DNA of 64,000 bases, taken from NCBI GenBank assembly GCA_000310025.1, contig FN649748.1, positions 1,154,010 through 1,218,009 on the forward strand. Direction: 5' to 3'. Made by a program: the position numbers and the translations under genes. Under the pieces are notes generated by a model. That model did no database searches and was not told where the DNA came from. It was given only the letters and a program-made list of their open reading frames with translations. Positions 1 to 13,300 of this stretch are shown in pieces (position 1 is the first letter of the stretch; each line of letters starts with the position of its first letter). The stretch is from Ectocarpus siliculosus (Eukaryota > Sar > Phaeophyceae > Ectocarpales > Ectocarpaceae).

Positions 1-456
1 TTCCTGGGGTGGCGATCGATCAAACCCCACCAACGGTAACTACTTGTTAGCGTTTCACAGATCACGGGACGAGGCGGGTGGAAGTGAGGCAACAATGGAG
101 CGCTCGAAGGAGGGTGTCGACGAAGATAGGGGAAACGGTGCTAGGTGATGGTAGCGCGGATGAGAATATTAGTAGCAACGAAATAGGGAGGGTCGGAAGA
201 GCAAGACATTGATGAATGGAATGAACGACGAGGCCAAGAAGTTTATCGAAGAGAGCAATTGACCCAGCTGCTCTTCCACACGACAAGGGTCGGAGAAACA
301 GAGAGATAGCCGATGTGGGGGTAGAACTATGAACAACACGAGTGATGAACGCAAGGAGGATGATCGAAGCAGCAACAATAGCCGAAGAGGCCGAACTTCG
401 GAAATGAAAACGAGAAGTATAACCCCAGCAGACGCACATGTATTTATCTTAACTGC

Positions 457-625
457 TGCCGTTTCTGTCTTTAATCCGGAGAATAGACTAGCCTCTCCCG
501 TGATAACGCCTCCCGGGTCCCCAGATGGTGGCCCCTAGAAGCGCTTTTCTGTGTTTAGCAGCACTGAGACTGGCGTCGTTTCAATGGATAGCCGGAAAGC
601 ACGGTCGATGCTATTAACCAGCCGG
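457..625 (+). repeat. Dispersed repeat family A, copy 1 (diverged)
   Basis: This stretch matches, with substitutions and small indels, the sequence at about 37946-38105 and the reverse complement of about 46120-46255. Shared landmarks in order are a segment reading tgccgtttctgtctttaat, a C-rich block around 505-530, a block around gcgcttttctgtgtttagca, and an end near cacggtcgatgctattaa. It carries no coding sequence that I can identify and probably derives from a short non-autonomous transposon. Confidence 0.6.
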
Positions 626-1259
626 TCTCTAAGGTAAAATCGCTTCCTGACAATTCATGATAAATCCAGAGTGAACACCAACCAGCTATCCAGAGTGATA
701 CGATGTCGTCCGTAACTGCAAGGTGACGCTGGATCGCAGTCGGGTTGCCAACGGGGCAAGCTTGAGAGTACCTTCTTCGTGTATGGTTGCTTGAGCACTA
801 CCGGTACTTGGAAGAAAAGTGATTCTGTTGGGAGATCGAATTCATCCGTGGTCTGGAATACACTCACGTGCCATCTCTCGCGCTCATGCTACTGTACACA
901 CGGAATCGTTCGCCCTTGCACCTACACGTCTCCTGAGAACCTTACAGGTGTAAATAAATTATGTATTATGCATAGCATCTGTCATTGAATCTCTCCAAAA
1001 TACACTCTACTCGAGAAGCAATCTGGCAAGGGTGAACGACTGCGCTTTGTTTTTATGGTGGGCGGCGCAGAACGTTACGACGCTGTGCGGTTCCCGCGAT
1101 CATTGAGCTCGAAAACTGGGGTCTACTCCTACTAATGGGCTTCTGTCGAAATTCCAATAACATGGTGCTTTCCAATCACTTGAAACGAGCTTGCGCTGTT
1201 TGTTTTGTGCTTGTTTTCTGCGTACCACCATACCTCTTCATCATATTTACTGCATGTAG

Positions 1260-1477
1260 ATATTCTCACCGCCATCTTTTCGCAGTGCTTCGAAAGCAAT
1301 CTGACGAAGCCTGCGACAGCTGATGCACTCTGCTGCGAGGGAGGCGGCTTCCCCTTGAACCGGAACATGCTCGAACGCTGCGCTCCCGTCGTTTCTTCCG
1401 CCATCTCCCAACGCCTTGAAACGGGAGATGGCCAGCGGAGCGAATCCAGTTTACTAGAGAAAGACTTGTATCAGTAG
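1260..1477 (+). CDS. Possible terminal exon of an unrecognised gene
   Basis: A T-rich stretch ending in the acceptor-like tgcatgtag at 1259 is followed by a GC-rich open frame to a TAG stop at 1477, about 72 codons. It encodes a hydrophilic segment with four Cys and ends in SSLLEKDLYQ. I do not recognise the protein and could not find convincing upstream exons. It could be a chance open frame. The call rests only on the acceptor context and the change of base composition. Confidence 0.25.
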
Positions 1478-4245
1478 TGAAGAATTATTACTGCGGGGAA
1501 GCCACGCTGAGTACTATTTGTCTACTGTTCTGTTGACGTGAAAGCCGTCCCCCACGAAATCACAGATTGTACAGTAGAACATAGTCCTTGGTACGAAACT
1601 TGCGAAACTCACAAATAATATTCCTAAAATATCAGATCCGAGTCTTGATGATTTAGATGCATAACCTACTTCTTTTATATCATGCGAGCATTGCAATACT
1701 AACAGCTCTATTTGGATTCCGATTTGGGTCGCCCCGCAGATCAAGCCATTGCGAGCCCCCGTTGGCGCTGTGCGGTTTGAAGCTACCCTGATGCATGTAT
1801 GACGTTGAACCTATCCGTGCCCTTCGCTGGACCCTGGTCTACAGAGTCCACGACACACCCCATGACAGAAGATCTTGGTGTGAAATTCATATTCATTTTT
1901 CTGTAGACCTGTGGGCGATATGCCCACATTTTCTCTTCCTCTCTTTGACACCAAACACCACCACCAGCTCTAGACTATTCGGCAAAAAAGTAGATTGTTG
2001 AACAGTCTAGAAGTTTGAAAACTAACAACGATATCGCCGCAGCAGCTGAGCAGTATCACGTAACACATGGATGGTCGGCTAACATCGGCATTTATGTCTG
2101 GTGTCCGATGGCGTCCGAGCGTGCGTATCTGATGTTGCTGTGGACTACGGTACATTGCAGTGCGTGATTTTTGCAAGACACCTCACAATTGTTGAGGGCA
2201 ATCATCTGTACGAAGCGGGAGTACAGAAATGCTATGTGGAAGACACGACACACTCATTTTCACCTGCTCTCCCGTCCGGCCTTCAACCAAGTCCAAAGAG
2301 CAAATACGAAGCACTCGTAGTGGTGGGGTGATCCGGCAGACCGTGAAGTGAAATAGGCGCACGAGGGGGCGGGAGGGTCGAACAGCCACACACAGCTTGC
2401 TGCCCACAGGCACGAATATCATGGGTGCACCAGTAAAGATTGCATCGTCACCACAGCTTGCCACTTTGAAAAATATATCCCACGAACAAGTCCCGTAACA
2501 GGTGTGAACTCTGTGTGCTCATGATTGATAATCCGTGCGTGTGTGTTGACCTGTTTCTTTGCGCCTCTCGCTTGATCTCCCCTAAAAGTGTTTGTCGCCT
2601 GGACACAAGGATCGCCTGTGATCTCTTTGCACACGGAAACAATCGGAACTGCAGACGTAAGTGGTCGATTCTTCGTGGGAAACGGTAGAACGGATGGGAT
2701 ATATTCGTCTTGGGGGGCGAGTTGGGTAGGTTTGCCTTCATCGAACACTGTACGCAGCAGTGTGACGGATGTACTGTGCTGTGATCTAGATCGGGATGAT
2801 GAGCATATGGTGCGGAAAACGTCGTCGGTGTGCACAGTAATTTGGCAACGCATTGGCCACTTTATTGAGCGGAGATGAGTACAAATTAGTAGCAGATGGG
2901 GGTCCAAGGACAAAACAAATGCAAGCGTCCACACGTACTTCACTTCTCCGAAGTACTTTGAAATGTCGCATCTCAACTCACCAATGACGAATATTTATTT
3001 AGAGCCACTTGAGAAGAGCACATCACCTGCAGTATGTCCATAGCCAACACCATCTATCCCACGTTGAGCAGAACAACCGCACGCATTGCACCAAGCAGCC
3101 GATGTCGCTAGCCTACAGCAAGCAACCATACAGGATTGCAAGCTTCGATGACCATTTATACTTTGTGAATCTTCATTTGGTGTTGTCGAGTATCAATGAC
3201 GTCGCTGCTTGCTCCGTTGAATGTCGCGCTCTTTCGATCTATGCGGACGACGGGGCGCTGCAATGGACCGCGTGATAATTCCTCGCCCTACCGAAGCCCG
3301 CCCAACGAGGTCGACATCGATCAAGAGTTGGACGGGCGGCTTGGTCTGCAATAATAGCATGGCATTATATGATGGATGGTACGCAGGAGTTCTGCAGCAG
3401 CCTGCGCGGTCGAATCTCTTCAGTGTCACACTTTCATGGGCGTTTCAATATCACACGTTAGTCGGCAGATCACGTGTTGTACGGAAGCTGATACAAAACA
3501 CCATTCACTCTCTGCACTACAGAAACAACCGAAATGTTGCAAAAGCCACCGTAAAAGCGAGCGTCAGCTCACATACAACAGCCGGACACGCCATATCTTT
3601 CTGTCGTAGCCCTCACTCGAACGCACAAAATATCGAAACCCGTTATAAGGTGGACGAGTGGACCCGAGAGTGAAAACTCACACCCAAGTAAATTATTGAA
3701 ACCAAGCAGTTCTATCGAAACAGGGAGGAAATGGGAAACAGCAAATAAATCAATCAGAAGTGACATCCAGCATCAGTGTGATACAACAACGCCGAAGAAC
3801 TGCAACACCAATCCAGAAAATGAACCACACGTCAGGGCAAGCAAAGAAGAGAGCTTGGCATCTCTAGACCTGATCCCCGCCCGAACCCCCGGAGTCCGAT
3901 TCGCAACACAGTTCGATCAACGCTTTAATACGGATCAACTACACACAACGAAGCAACTGTCCAAGTTCAGCCTCCAACAAACCGAGCATGCCTACAAATA
4001 AAATACTTGGCGTCGAAAGCAGTTGGGGCCCGAAATATATGATAGCATACGTCAAGACGATGTGACGAACGAATCTACAACCTGGGCAGAGACTCATGTA
4101 AAATTTAAACCTGTACCGCGAGGTTCCCCGCAATTGCGAACTCGTCATCTAGACTACATGCCGTACGACAGCGACACAGGCCAGGGTCGTCTGTCGATGT
4201 GATCGTAAAAGCGAACAGCAGGCCAAGGCCATGCTGGTATCAAAA

Positions 4246-7200
4246 TCAAGCCTCCGCGTTGTCGCACTCGCCGACCAGGTTGTCAAGCTCGCCCATGGGG
4301 TACTCCTCTTCGAAACGGGTGCGAAGGTCGTTGTTGGTGCACGCTGTGAACTTGCCCTCTCGGCCCGGCTCGTTGTCGTACGTCGTGCAGTCGGCCTCCG
4401 AAACCTGCGGCATTTCCTCGATGCAGCCGCACATGGGCGCACCCTCGATGCTGAACGGCAGGCGGAAATCAATCAACCGGAGGAAGGGACAGGGGTGTTA
4501 ATGCGAGTGAGAAGGGAAAAGAGAAAAATGAGCGCCATGCAAGATAAAACAAAACGTCGGACACAAGTATCAACACATAGGGAGCCAGCATAGGTACTCA
4601 AAGACAAAATATCTTACTTTCCGAAGTAGCCCCTCCTGTCCCTGTGGTCGAAGTGCTGCACGAACTGCGCCAGGAGGTGGATGTACTTGTCGGTGGCGTC
4701 CTCCGGCCACACGAACCCGTGGCAGTGCACCTCTCCCTCACTCTCTCCGGGGTACTCGGTGGTCTCGCCCATCGATGGGTAGTCGATCACTCGGCACACA
4801 TCCTGCATCGTTGGGTAAGAGAATGGAATCACACGATGTCGGGGGTTGTTGAACTTGTCTTGACGAAAATAATTTTCAAGTTATTGTGTACCATCATCCA
4901 TAGCACTATACCGTAGATAAGACATGACAGGTATTTCAAGTCACCCTCTACGCCAGAAGTACAAGGTGGGTTCGAAAGCACACATAGCTTGCGACGACCG
5001 AAATTGTTTCAACAGAAACAAGGACCTATCTCGAAAAGAGGAAGCGCTCTCCAAAAGAGACACTGAAAAGGCAGGGCGAACACCGCATCTTACCGTGTTG
5101 TCGGCCATCCCTTGATCGTCATTCTCCGTCCAGCAGCACATGTACGTGTTCTGGTTGCAGGTGCGGAAGTCGTAGTCGGGCACGTCCTCGTTGTCACACT
5201 CTCTGACCAGGTTGTATTCCATCTCGCCCTTCGGCTCGTCCAGCTTGTACTTGTACTGGGATCGAAGCTGGTTGTCCCAGCACGGCTCGATCCCTTCGCC
5301 TCCGAACCTGATTTTTCGAGGCATTCGGATGTGTATTGAAGCCGTGGGGGGGGGGGGAGGGGCGGCGGCGTAAGGACCCTCACGAATGAGGCATGATAGT
5401 GAAACTTAGAGGTCTCTTTGCGCTAACAGTGTGCCACTTCTATCAAAAGAATAATCTCTACAGTTCTCTTTGGACAATCACCGCACAACACACTCCCCGA
5501 GAGGCGGCAGATCAACGAAGCGACCCATGCAGGCAGGTGGGTTGTTTCAAGAGCAAGTGAGCAAGAATTTGGCGAGAGTGCCTCGACAAGTAAGTTGACG
5601 AACCTGATGTCAGCGAGAAGATTCCCTCAACTCGAAAGATTTACGTGTGTAAATTGTTTTGTAACTCTGGTGAATAGCAATGCTCGAGATCGGGCCGCTT
5701 GACATTTTGCCTTGGAAACGTCGAACGAAACGGTTGGGAGAAACAAAAAGCAAAACTCACTTGGAGCACGCCGCGTTGGACACGACCGGCATGTCCTCGA
5801 TACATCCGCACGAAGGCGATCCCTCGACGCTGCGAGTGTCAGCACAGGTAGCGGGAGAAAAACGTTTGTTGGTCGTGTAGGATGATTCTTGTGACGTAGA
5901 CTTGAACGTCAAAATATACGGCAGACAAAATAAAGGAGTAGCACAGGGACCGAGCACATACAGGGACCTAGTGCTATTGCCACTATAATCAACAAGCATA
6001 GGCGAAACCCCATTGACTCTGTTCTCTCTCGACAAAAGCAACATAAACCTTCTGCTTGAACCCCTCTACACAAGCAGAAGCTCCTTGCTGCCGAACATAA
6101 TGACGCACGCTACGGAGTAGCCTTCCTGTTAACCTGTACATAGATCACTTCACCTGCCGTTGTGTGCCAAAATTGATGTCATCAATAGCGTGGCTGGTCA
6201 ATTTGGTATACATACGTGGCATTCCGCTGCGAGACGAACGCTAACGCCTGTGACAGTGCTATGAGCTCACTTTCCGTAGTACCCCCCTTCGTCGGTGCGG
6301 TTCACGTTCGTCACGTAGTGGTACAGGGGGAGGATGTGGCTGTCGATGTCCGCGCCGTCTGCCCAAGCAAAGCCATGGCTGTCGTTCGATGCGCATTGGG
6401 AAGGCGGGCGGGAGGGTGAAACGCCGGGAAGAACGACGAGAGTGAGGTGTTGCCTTTGCCATGCACTAGTCGGCTTGCAGTTGGCACAGTAAGACGTCTG
6501 CGCGCCTATCAAGGCTTCCCTTTTGCCATCAACAGCCACGACGAAATTCTCCCATGTGCCTACGCCTCGAACGGATGAACTGCAGGGCACGGACAACCAC
6601 AAAGCAACGCTACGATATCTCAGGTGATCACGGGACACCAACTCACCAGTACACAGGGCCTTCATCGTCGCGGGGCAGTTCGAGGACGTCGCCCTCCTCA
6701 GGGTAGTCCAGCACGCGGCAGACATCGGCGTTGCCATACATGCCCTTGGACCCGTCGTGGCCGGTCCAGCAGCACATGTAGGTGTTCCATTCGCAAGTCT
6801 CGGGGAGGATAGTGGCCACATCCACCTGAGGGTGTCGGTTTTGAAAAAGAAGGAAAGTTCGAATCGTTGGTCGGGGCTGTCGAAAACGTGGGCTTGGTCA
6901 TTCTTTTGTTAAGCGAGAAGGTTGGCGTGTTGACGTCTTCAAAACTCAAAAAAACCACGTGAGAGTGAGTCGCAGCGTGAGGAAAGCAAGCTTGAGAGCA
7001 TGGTGTCCACAACGGTCTTACATCCTCATCGTATGTGGAGCAGGACATCCCGTCCTCGGGGTTCTCCATCGGCACCGGTTCCTCTTCTTCCTCTTCCTCT
7101 TCCTCCGCCCCACCGTCCGACTTCGGCATCTTCTCCATGTCTCCATCCTCCGTCGTCTCGACGTAGTACTCCGTAGGCCCGGACGTGGTCTCCATGTCGG

Positions 7201-7393
7201 GTGAGGGCGCCGGGGTGTCCATGACCGGCTCCGGAGTTACCTCCGCCTCGTACGATTCATTCAAGTCCGGGTAGATCTCGGTGGTCGGGGACGGGGTCGT
7301 GGCCGGCGGGTTGTAGTCGTCATTGGGGCCGGCCTTGGCAGCCAGGGCCAGCAGCAGCGGCCCAGCACACACCGATAGGAACGACTTGTTCAT
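4246..7393 (-). CDS. Secreted Cys-rich protein with two tandem modules, unknown function
   Basis: Seven exons: 7393-7022, 6825-6647, 6378-6271, 5829-5761, 5307-5094, 4802-4618, 4450-4246. All introns are GT-AG and the phases join to 443 aa. The start MNKSFLSVCAGPLLLALAAKA is a signal peptide. Residues about 22-120 are a Pro/Thr/Glu-rich, acidic spacer with a run of nine Glu. The rest holds two copies of one module. In order, each module has TYMCCWT, DVCRV-DYP, C-HGF-W, a GY(Y/F)G turn, (S/A)P(S/M)CGCIE(D/E)MP and a final S-A-C. Paired Cys in an extracellular protein suggest disulphides. I recall similar motifs in predicted proteins of diatoms and other stramenopiles, but the function is not known to me. 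A cell-wall or matrix role is only a guess. The stop is TGA at 4246-4248. Confidence 0.85.
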
Positions 7394-10300
7394 CTTGGAT
7401 CGTGTCTGCGAGAAGCTTCGATTAGAAAAACAATTGAAACAATTTATAATATGAGTTTCAGTTTGCAACGGTGTCGGCAAGAGCGTTCCTGCGTTTTCGT
7501 GGTCGCCGTTCATACAAACACAGAAAATGCACACGCCGCGGATGTAGCCTGGGGCCTCGGTGCATGGCAGCCCAGCTTCCGCCACTCGCACACATGCTCT
7601 CGGACATACGGTTTTCATGTTTTCAAATACCAAAAGTACGCTACACGTACCCGTGACGGTTGCACAACTTAACTTCAAAGTCACTCATTTTTGAGAACGG
7701 TCCGAAAGCAGAAACGAACCAGGATAGTCACGTTGTATTCCCTTTCTTGCTGAGTGTGCGCGGTCTAGACCACAGTCTGGATCTTCTGATGGCTATTGCA
7801 TTTTTTGTGACCACGGACGGACCGAGTCTTGCTAGATTTCGGGATTAGCAACTGACATACCTGGTACGAGTGTCTTCAGAAGACAACAACTCTGAAATCT
7901 GAAGTCCGTTACGCGGGCCCGTGTTTGAAATTTGTCTACAGTACTACCCTTTCGTGCTCAAATACAGTCTACACGTAGACTAGTCTACATGGCTTACAAT
8001 TCGAGAACAACACAAAGGAGACCACGAAACCGGAACGTTCCACAAAAACTGCTGCGCCGAACAATAAAGATGCCAGATTTTCGTGGTCTTTCGTGTGGGG
8101 CGTGCTTCCCGTGAAAAGTGATCGACAGGCATTCTCGTACTTTCCATCAGCACCGCCAACGAACCGCGTTCCGATCAAGGACAGAAAACAGACAACGGCA
8201 TTCCACAAGGTATCGCAGGGAAAAAAGAGATAAAAAAATCCTTGCGGTCTCCCCGCTCACAACTGTTGGGGGGTTTTCACACAGGTGCCGAGTTGACCGA
8301 ATGCACGTAAACATGGCGTACGTACATGCTCGACAGCGTATAGTGACAATCTCTACGTTAGAGCCTCCAGCGGGGCACAGTAGCTAAACCAATCTCCAAC
8401 GTTATATACAAGCCCCCTCGAGATGCTGCGCTATGTAATAAATAGCGTGGGCACAGATAGATGTCGCACAGACGTCAGACGTCGGAGGGGCAAGGCTCCT
8501 CTTGCTATAATATTAACAGCAACAACACGGGCCGGATTATGCTCACCGATTTCTCCTGTATTCACGAAAATGTAGAAACTGCTGTGGCCCCGAAGACGTG
8601 ATGATGTCTACAGAAGTAGGGTGAGAGGATGAGAGGAGGTAAGTGAATGAAAGCGTGGGTGGGTGTGGGTGTGTAGTTGATTGTCATCAGCAAGCGGCGT
8701 GGAACACGACCGTTACCCTTGGATCTAAGATCCAATATTGGTCGGTTGCTCATGATGAGACAGGAAGATTCAGATTGGATCCTCTCTCGGCGCAATATGT
8801 AGCGTACACGATGGCTGCTGTCCAACACAACAGCAGACAGATGCACACGAAAGAGGGCAATACCCTCGTCACAAAAGTGCTCTATTGTTAATTCCGTGCC
8901 CAGGAGTATGCCCAGATCCGTAAGATACACATGCTCAGCAGAGTTATGGTATGACTGCTTCCGACAAGCAGTTGGTGAACAAACATCTTCCGCCTCGTCG
9001 TGCATGTTGTATGCATACACATGCATGCAGATTTTTACGTATCAGAACAGAAGCCTTTTCTTCAACGGAAATTTCGGTGGATACATCAGAACAGAATAAT
9101 GTGAAGAGCTGTTGGTACACAGGTGTAGCAGCGAAGTGGAAGCCGTGCTGAAGCCGGCTACTGCAAACACTGCTGTGGCACGCAGACCGGGCTAGCTAGA
9201 GGTAGATATGCAAAAGGAGCAGACCGATCTGCGTATGTCCACACACCCTCGTTGGAACATTTCACTCAAAAATATCTTGATTACGGCGAGAGTATTGTTC
9301 CGCCCTTTCCCTTTCGCCTATCGCCCGAGAGCTGCTTCTGCCGCCCGTTTCTCGACCTCGGTCTCTATCTTCGTGCTCTGCTCTGCGTGGCTGCTGTGGT
9401 CACCTGGACACACCCGGATATTGGATTGTGCACGTACCTATCTCCGGTGAATCGGTGCTGCTGCTGCTGCACGGTCTATCTCAACGACGAGCACAACAAA
9501 CGCACGCACTGCACCCAGATGATTGATTCCGCTTGGCCACCGACATCTTTGGACGGCGAGTTGCACGCTTCTTTTCTTTTGCTCCAGCCAGGTGTGCCCG
9601 TTGCGGGCTCGCAACCCCGACCAAACCGCCGACCACATCTAGATGTACGATGCGCGCCTTCCACAAGCGAGTGAGTGCCGCCATAAAATAGTGCTATTAG
9701 TGCTAGTCGGGGAGAAAGTCACACGGTCGGTAACTTCGCACGGCTCGTACAAGAAGAAGTTCGCCCACGGGGGGTACAGGGAGAAAAAGGGAATAAAATA
9801 TGGTATGCTACAACACAGCAGCAGTAGTTAGCACCCGCACTTGAGGACTTTGAGCCTCGAAATCTACTTCAAAGAAGGTTGGCACTTGAGCACCATTTGC
9901 GCGCTCGGTGAAGAACCCCACACTAAATCCGATATAGCGGCCATTCGCAGCGTGCCATTGGAACTACTGTACCAACCCCAGCCTCGGCCGAACCTATGTA
10001 GTAGAGGTCTTTAAGTGCGGGCGCTAGCTGAACGGAAGAAAGGCTCATGTTCTTTTGTGTATTACTCAAAACGATGTGCCGGCAGAGTGATCGTCCTTCT
10101 GCAGCAGTAATACCAAAACGAATGCGCATCGATTCGCACCGGTTGGTCAACCAAGGAAAAAAACAGTTACTTTTTCCTCCCTTTCCACTTACTTACTAGC
10201 CCATCGAGACAAGAAAGAGTATATCAGCAAACGGACAACACCAGGATTTATGTTGCTGAGGCTGGAACGACTTTCGATGCTACAACAATGACAACAAATG

Positions 10301-10398
10301 GGGTGCACCTTCATACTACCTACCAGTACATCCGACCGCAATCGTAAGAGTCACTTGACGCCCCCCGCTAATGCGCCGACATCACAATCGAATCCCGT
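7394..10398. other. Intergenic region, no gene recognised
   Basis: Three kilobases lie between the start of the Cys-rich gene and the stop codon of the helicase gene, both on the minus strand. Open frames here (for example 9252-9674 plus and 8562-9026 minus) have no recognisable domain, and I could not link them to splice sites. The left part should hold the promoter of the Cys-rich gene and the right part the helicase 3' UTR. No core promoter motif stands out. Confidence 0.5.
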
Positions 10399-13300
10399 TC
10401 ACCCCCTTCCCCTCCCTCGCCCCCTGCCCCTGACACCCCTACCGCCGCCCCCTCGGCCGCCAGCCCAACCCCGCCCCGCCCCCCTCCCACCCCTCCCTCG
10501 CCCGCCCCCACGTGCGGAGCCCCTTCCCCCACCGCGTCCGCCGCGCCCCCCTCGCATGGTGCGTTGGTACTCATCCGCTCGCCGCTGCTCAGCACAGGAA
10601 ATAAAAATGCCACGCGTGGAATCGTACAGGACAGGGAGGTTGTGACGGTGATTAGATTCCACCGTGGATTCGTTAGGCCGACAGCAATCAGCAGGTAGAG
10701 ACCGGTCTCTAGTGGGAAACCTCGTCAACCTATTAAATAGCAGCGGGTTGTGGGTTCGGAACCATCTCGGGAGTGAGTCCTTGTCAATTCTGCGGTAGAA
10801 AAACAAACCAAATCATATGACAAGAGGGAAAGGGGTTGCAATGTGGCCTCCTTTTGCGGCGATTGGAAATTCACATTCACTGCTGTCTGTCACGACAAAT
10901 CAATTGTGTACCGCCAATCAAGACTGTGGGAACCGTCTTGTGTGTTGCGGTACCAAACCGATCCGCGATGAGACAAATAATGCTTCTGCTGCTGCTGCTG
11001 CTGCGTACGTCCAATGAAATAGAGTTGTAGCGTACCTTCAGGGGCGGGAGCTCGGTGCATATGTCGAGCCAGTCTTCTCTCTCGCAGACGTCCCTGACCC
11101 CTTCCATGTGCTCCTCTGGAACGTCGAATACACAAGCCAGCCCATCTTCTGACAGCTGTTGGTTTTCCAGAGGGCACACGCATTGCGATGAATACAGGAA
11201 GGGAAAAGAGGGACTAAATGTCTCATATGGATCCAACAAAAGGGATCCCTACCACCCCTCTTGCTTAGCTCAACACCTTTTGAGACCGGAGTCGGCGCAA
11301 CCAAACCCAGGGATGCAGAAGACGCAGACAAAATCCCAAAAACACGACGGCAAATTCTCAGAAATTGACGCGAACACACTATTGAAATCGGAGCGAACTA
11401 CGGAGCGCAAGCGTTGTCGATGAGAGAGCGAGGTGCACAAAAAGAAGCGCGTCGACGAGCAAGACGCACTGAACAAGACGCGCCCACCCACAGCCATCCA
11501 CGGGATATGAAAACAAAATCATGTTTTCTGGCTTGGTTTTCGACCAAGATTCTCGCACCGCAAGGCGACATATATGCAGACTATGCCGTCACATCCCTTT
11601 TCACGGTCTCCCTGTCTGGGAAACCCGGCGACTACACGATTGTCTCTTGTTCGTACTATGTCCCCGCCAGGGTTAGATCAAGAGGCAAATGCAACGCAAA
11701 ACAGAAACACAAAAAGGGAACTGAACCACAACCATGGAGGACGAAAAAAAAAAAAACGAACGCCCACAGAGAACCAAAGGCTACACCAACGCAAGAGCGG
11801 TGCGCGGGCCGCAAAGGGACAAACAAACAACAAAGTAGCGTGTCTAGAGGACAGGGGCTCAAGGGAGAAAACGGCGGGGCTGTGGGGGAGGGAGACGAGA
11901 ACCAAATAACACGGGGGGGGGGGAAGACAAAAAAGCACACACACGGACAGTAGTATCACATACCTGCATGCCACGGATGTTGTCAGCCGCCGCGCTGGAC
12001 AAGACTTTCCTGATCGCGGTCCAGCAGTACGCCATGTACTCGATCGGGTGGTCGCTCCGGAAGATGATCGTCACGTGCCCCTCGCTGTTGCTCAGCAGGG
12101 AGCGGACCGGCATGGCCTCCGTGCGTCCGGTCATGCAGGCCAGCGCCGCGCAGAGAGCGTTCAGGGCGCCCTTCTCGTCGATTAGCTGTGCAGCGGATAT
12201 TATTGCAAACGGCCGAGGACAAGCAAGAGAGGGCGACGACCAAACCGCGACCCAACGGAAAAATCGACCATTCGTCGCGCGGGGGTTAACGTGGATGTTG
12301 GGGGGTTCGGGATGAGACCGGGAGATGGTTCGGGGGAGGAAGGAGCAAACCACAAAATGTAGGAGCAATGTGTGCGCGTAGCAGCAGTTTCTCGCTATTT
12401 GTTTTTGCCCCGCTGCAGTGATTCGACGGGAACGCGGCGCCGTTTACCGCGGGTTCATGGAACCTGTTTTGGAAACGCTGGACGATCAAATGCTCGACAA
12501 GCTATCCCGAAGAGATCGTCCTCGTGACAATAACAAGGCATCGTACATCGTCATTTGACAGTGTAGCAATGATCGTTGCGATATCGTCATTCAATAGATC
12601 GTTGTGAAATTAATATTTCGATACCATACATCGTTGTGATACCATCATTCGAGGTCGTCGTGAAATAATACTTATTATACCATGTATACCATCATTCCAT
12701 AGATTGTTGTGCAATAATATTTCCATAGATCGTGAAAAGGTATCTAGAGTTCGATGGATCGTTGTGACCCGATCGTTCGATAGATCATCGTGATGCCTCG
12801 TTCGATGTAGATCAACGTGAAAACAATCAATAAATCGTGGGGCACCTGCTCGGCGGCGGTCTTGTATAGGTCGATGACGCTGTCGTCCACCGCTCGTATG
12901 TCGTCGATCGCCGCACCGGCGGAGGCGTTAACGATGTCATCAGGCTGCGGAGCCCCCCGCCACGCGAAGTCGTTGCCGATGTGGCGTTCTGTTGTCGTTA
13001 ACCAAACGGGAGAAAAAACACCGACACCGGTGGAATAACGAGGTAAACTCGTGCTAGGTTTTTCACTGAACGCAAAGAAAAAACAAATGACGCAATGTAG
13101 AGCGAATGAATCAAAACGAGAGAGGAAAACGACGGAGAGAGGCCCCGCCGCCGTTACACTTAACGTCTACGTTAGAAAAAGCTATTCTTACGCGCACTAC
13201 GAGAAAAACATTCTAAACGTGCACGATGCCAAGTCCCGTTGTACCAGATGCCATGACACAAAAACCCGTTCCGCGCACTACCCCCCCCCCCCCCCTCCCT

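Larger units (their letters stand above)
1..4245. other. Region without a secure gene
   Basis: No conserved domain is recognisable on either strand in this 4.2 kb, and open frames are short and not linked by good splice sites. A copy of a dispersed repeat lies at about 457-625 and one possible terminal exon at 1260-1477; both are listed separately. The rest appears to be intergenic or non-coding sequence. The Cys-rich gene to the right ends at 4246 on the minus strand, so the right edge probably holds its 3' UTR. Confidence 0.5.

Noticed and set aside
8562-9026. 154-codon minus-strand open frame
   Set aside because: No domain, no signal or repeat pattern, no splice partners; kept only as a possible chance frame.
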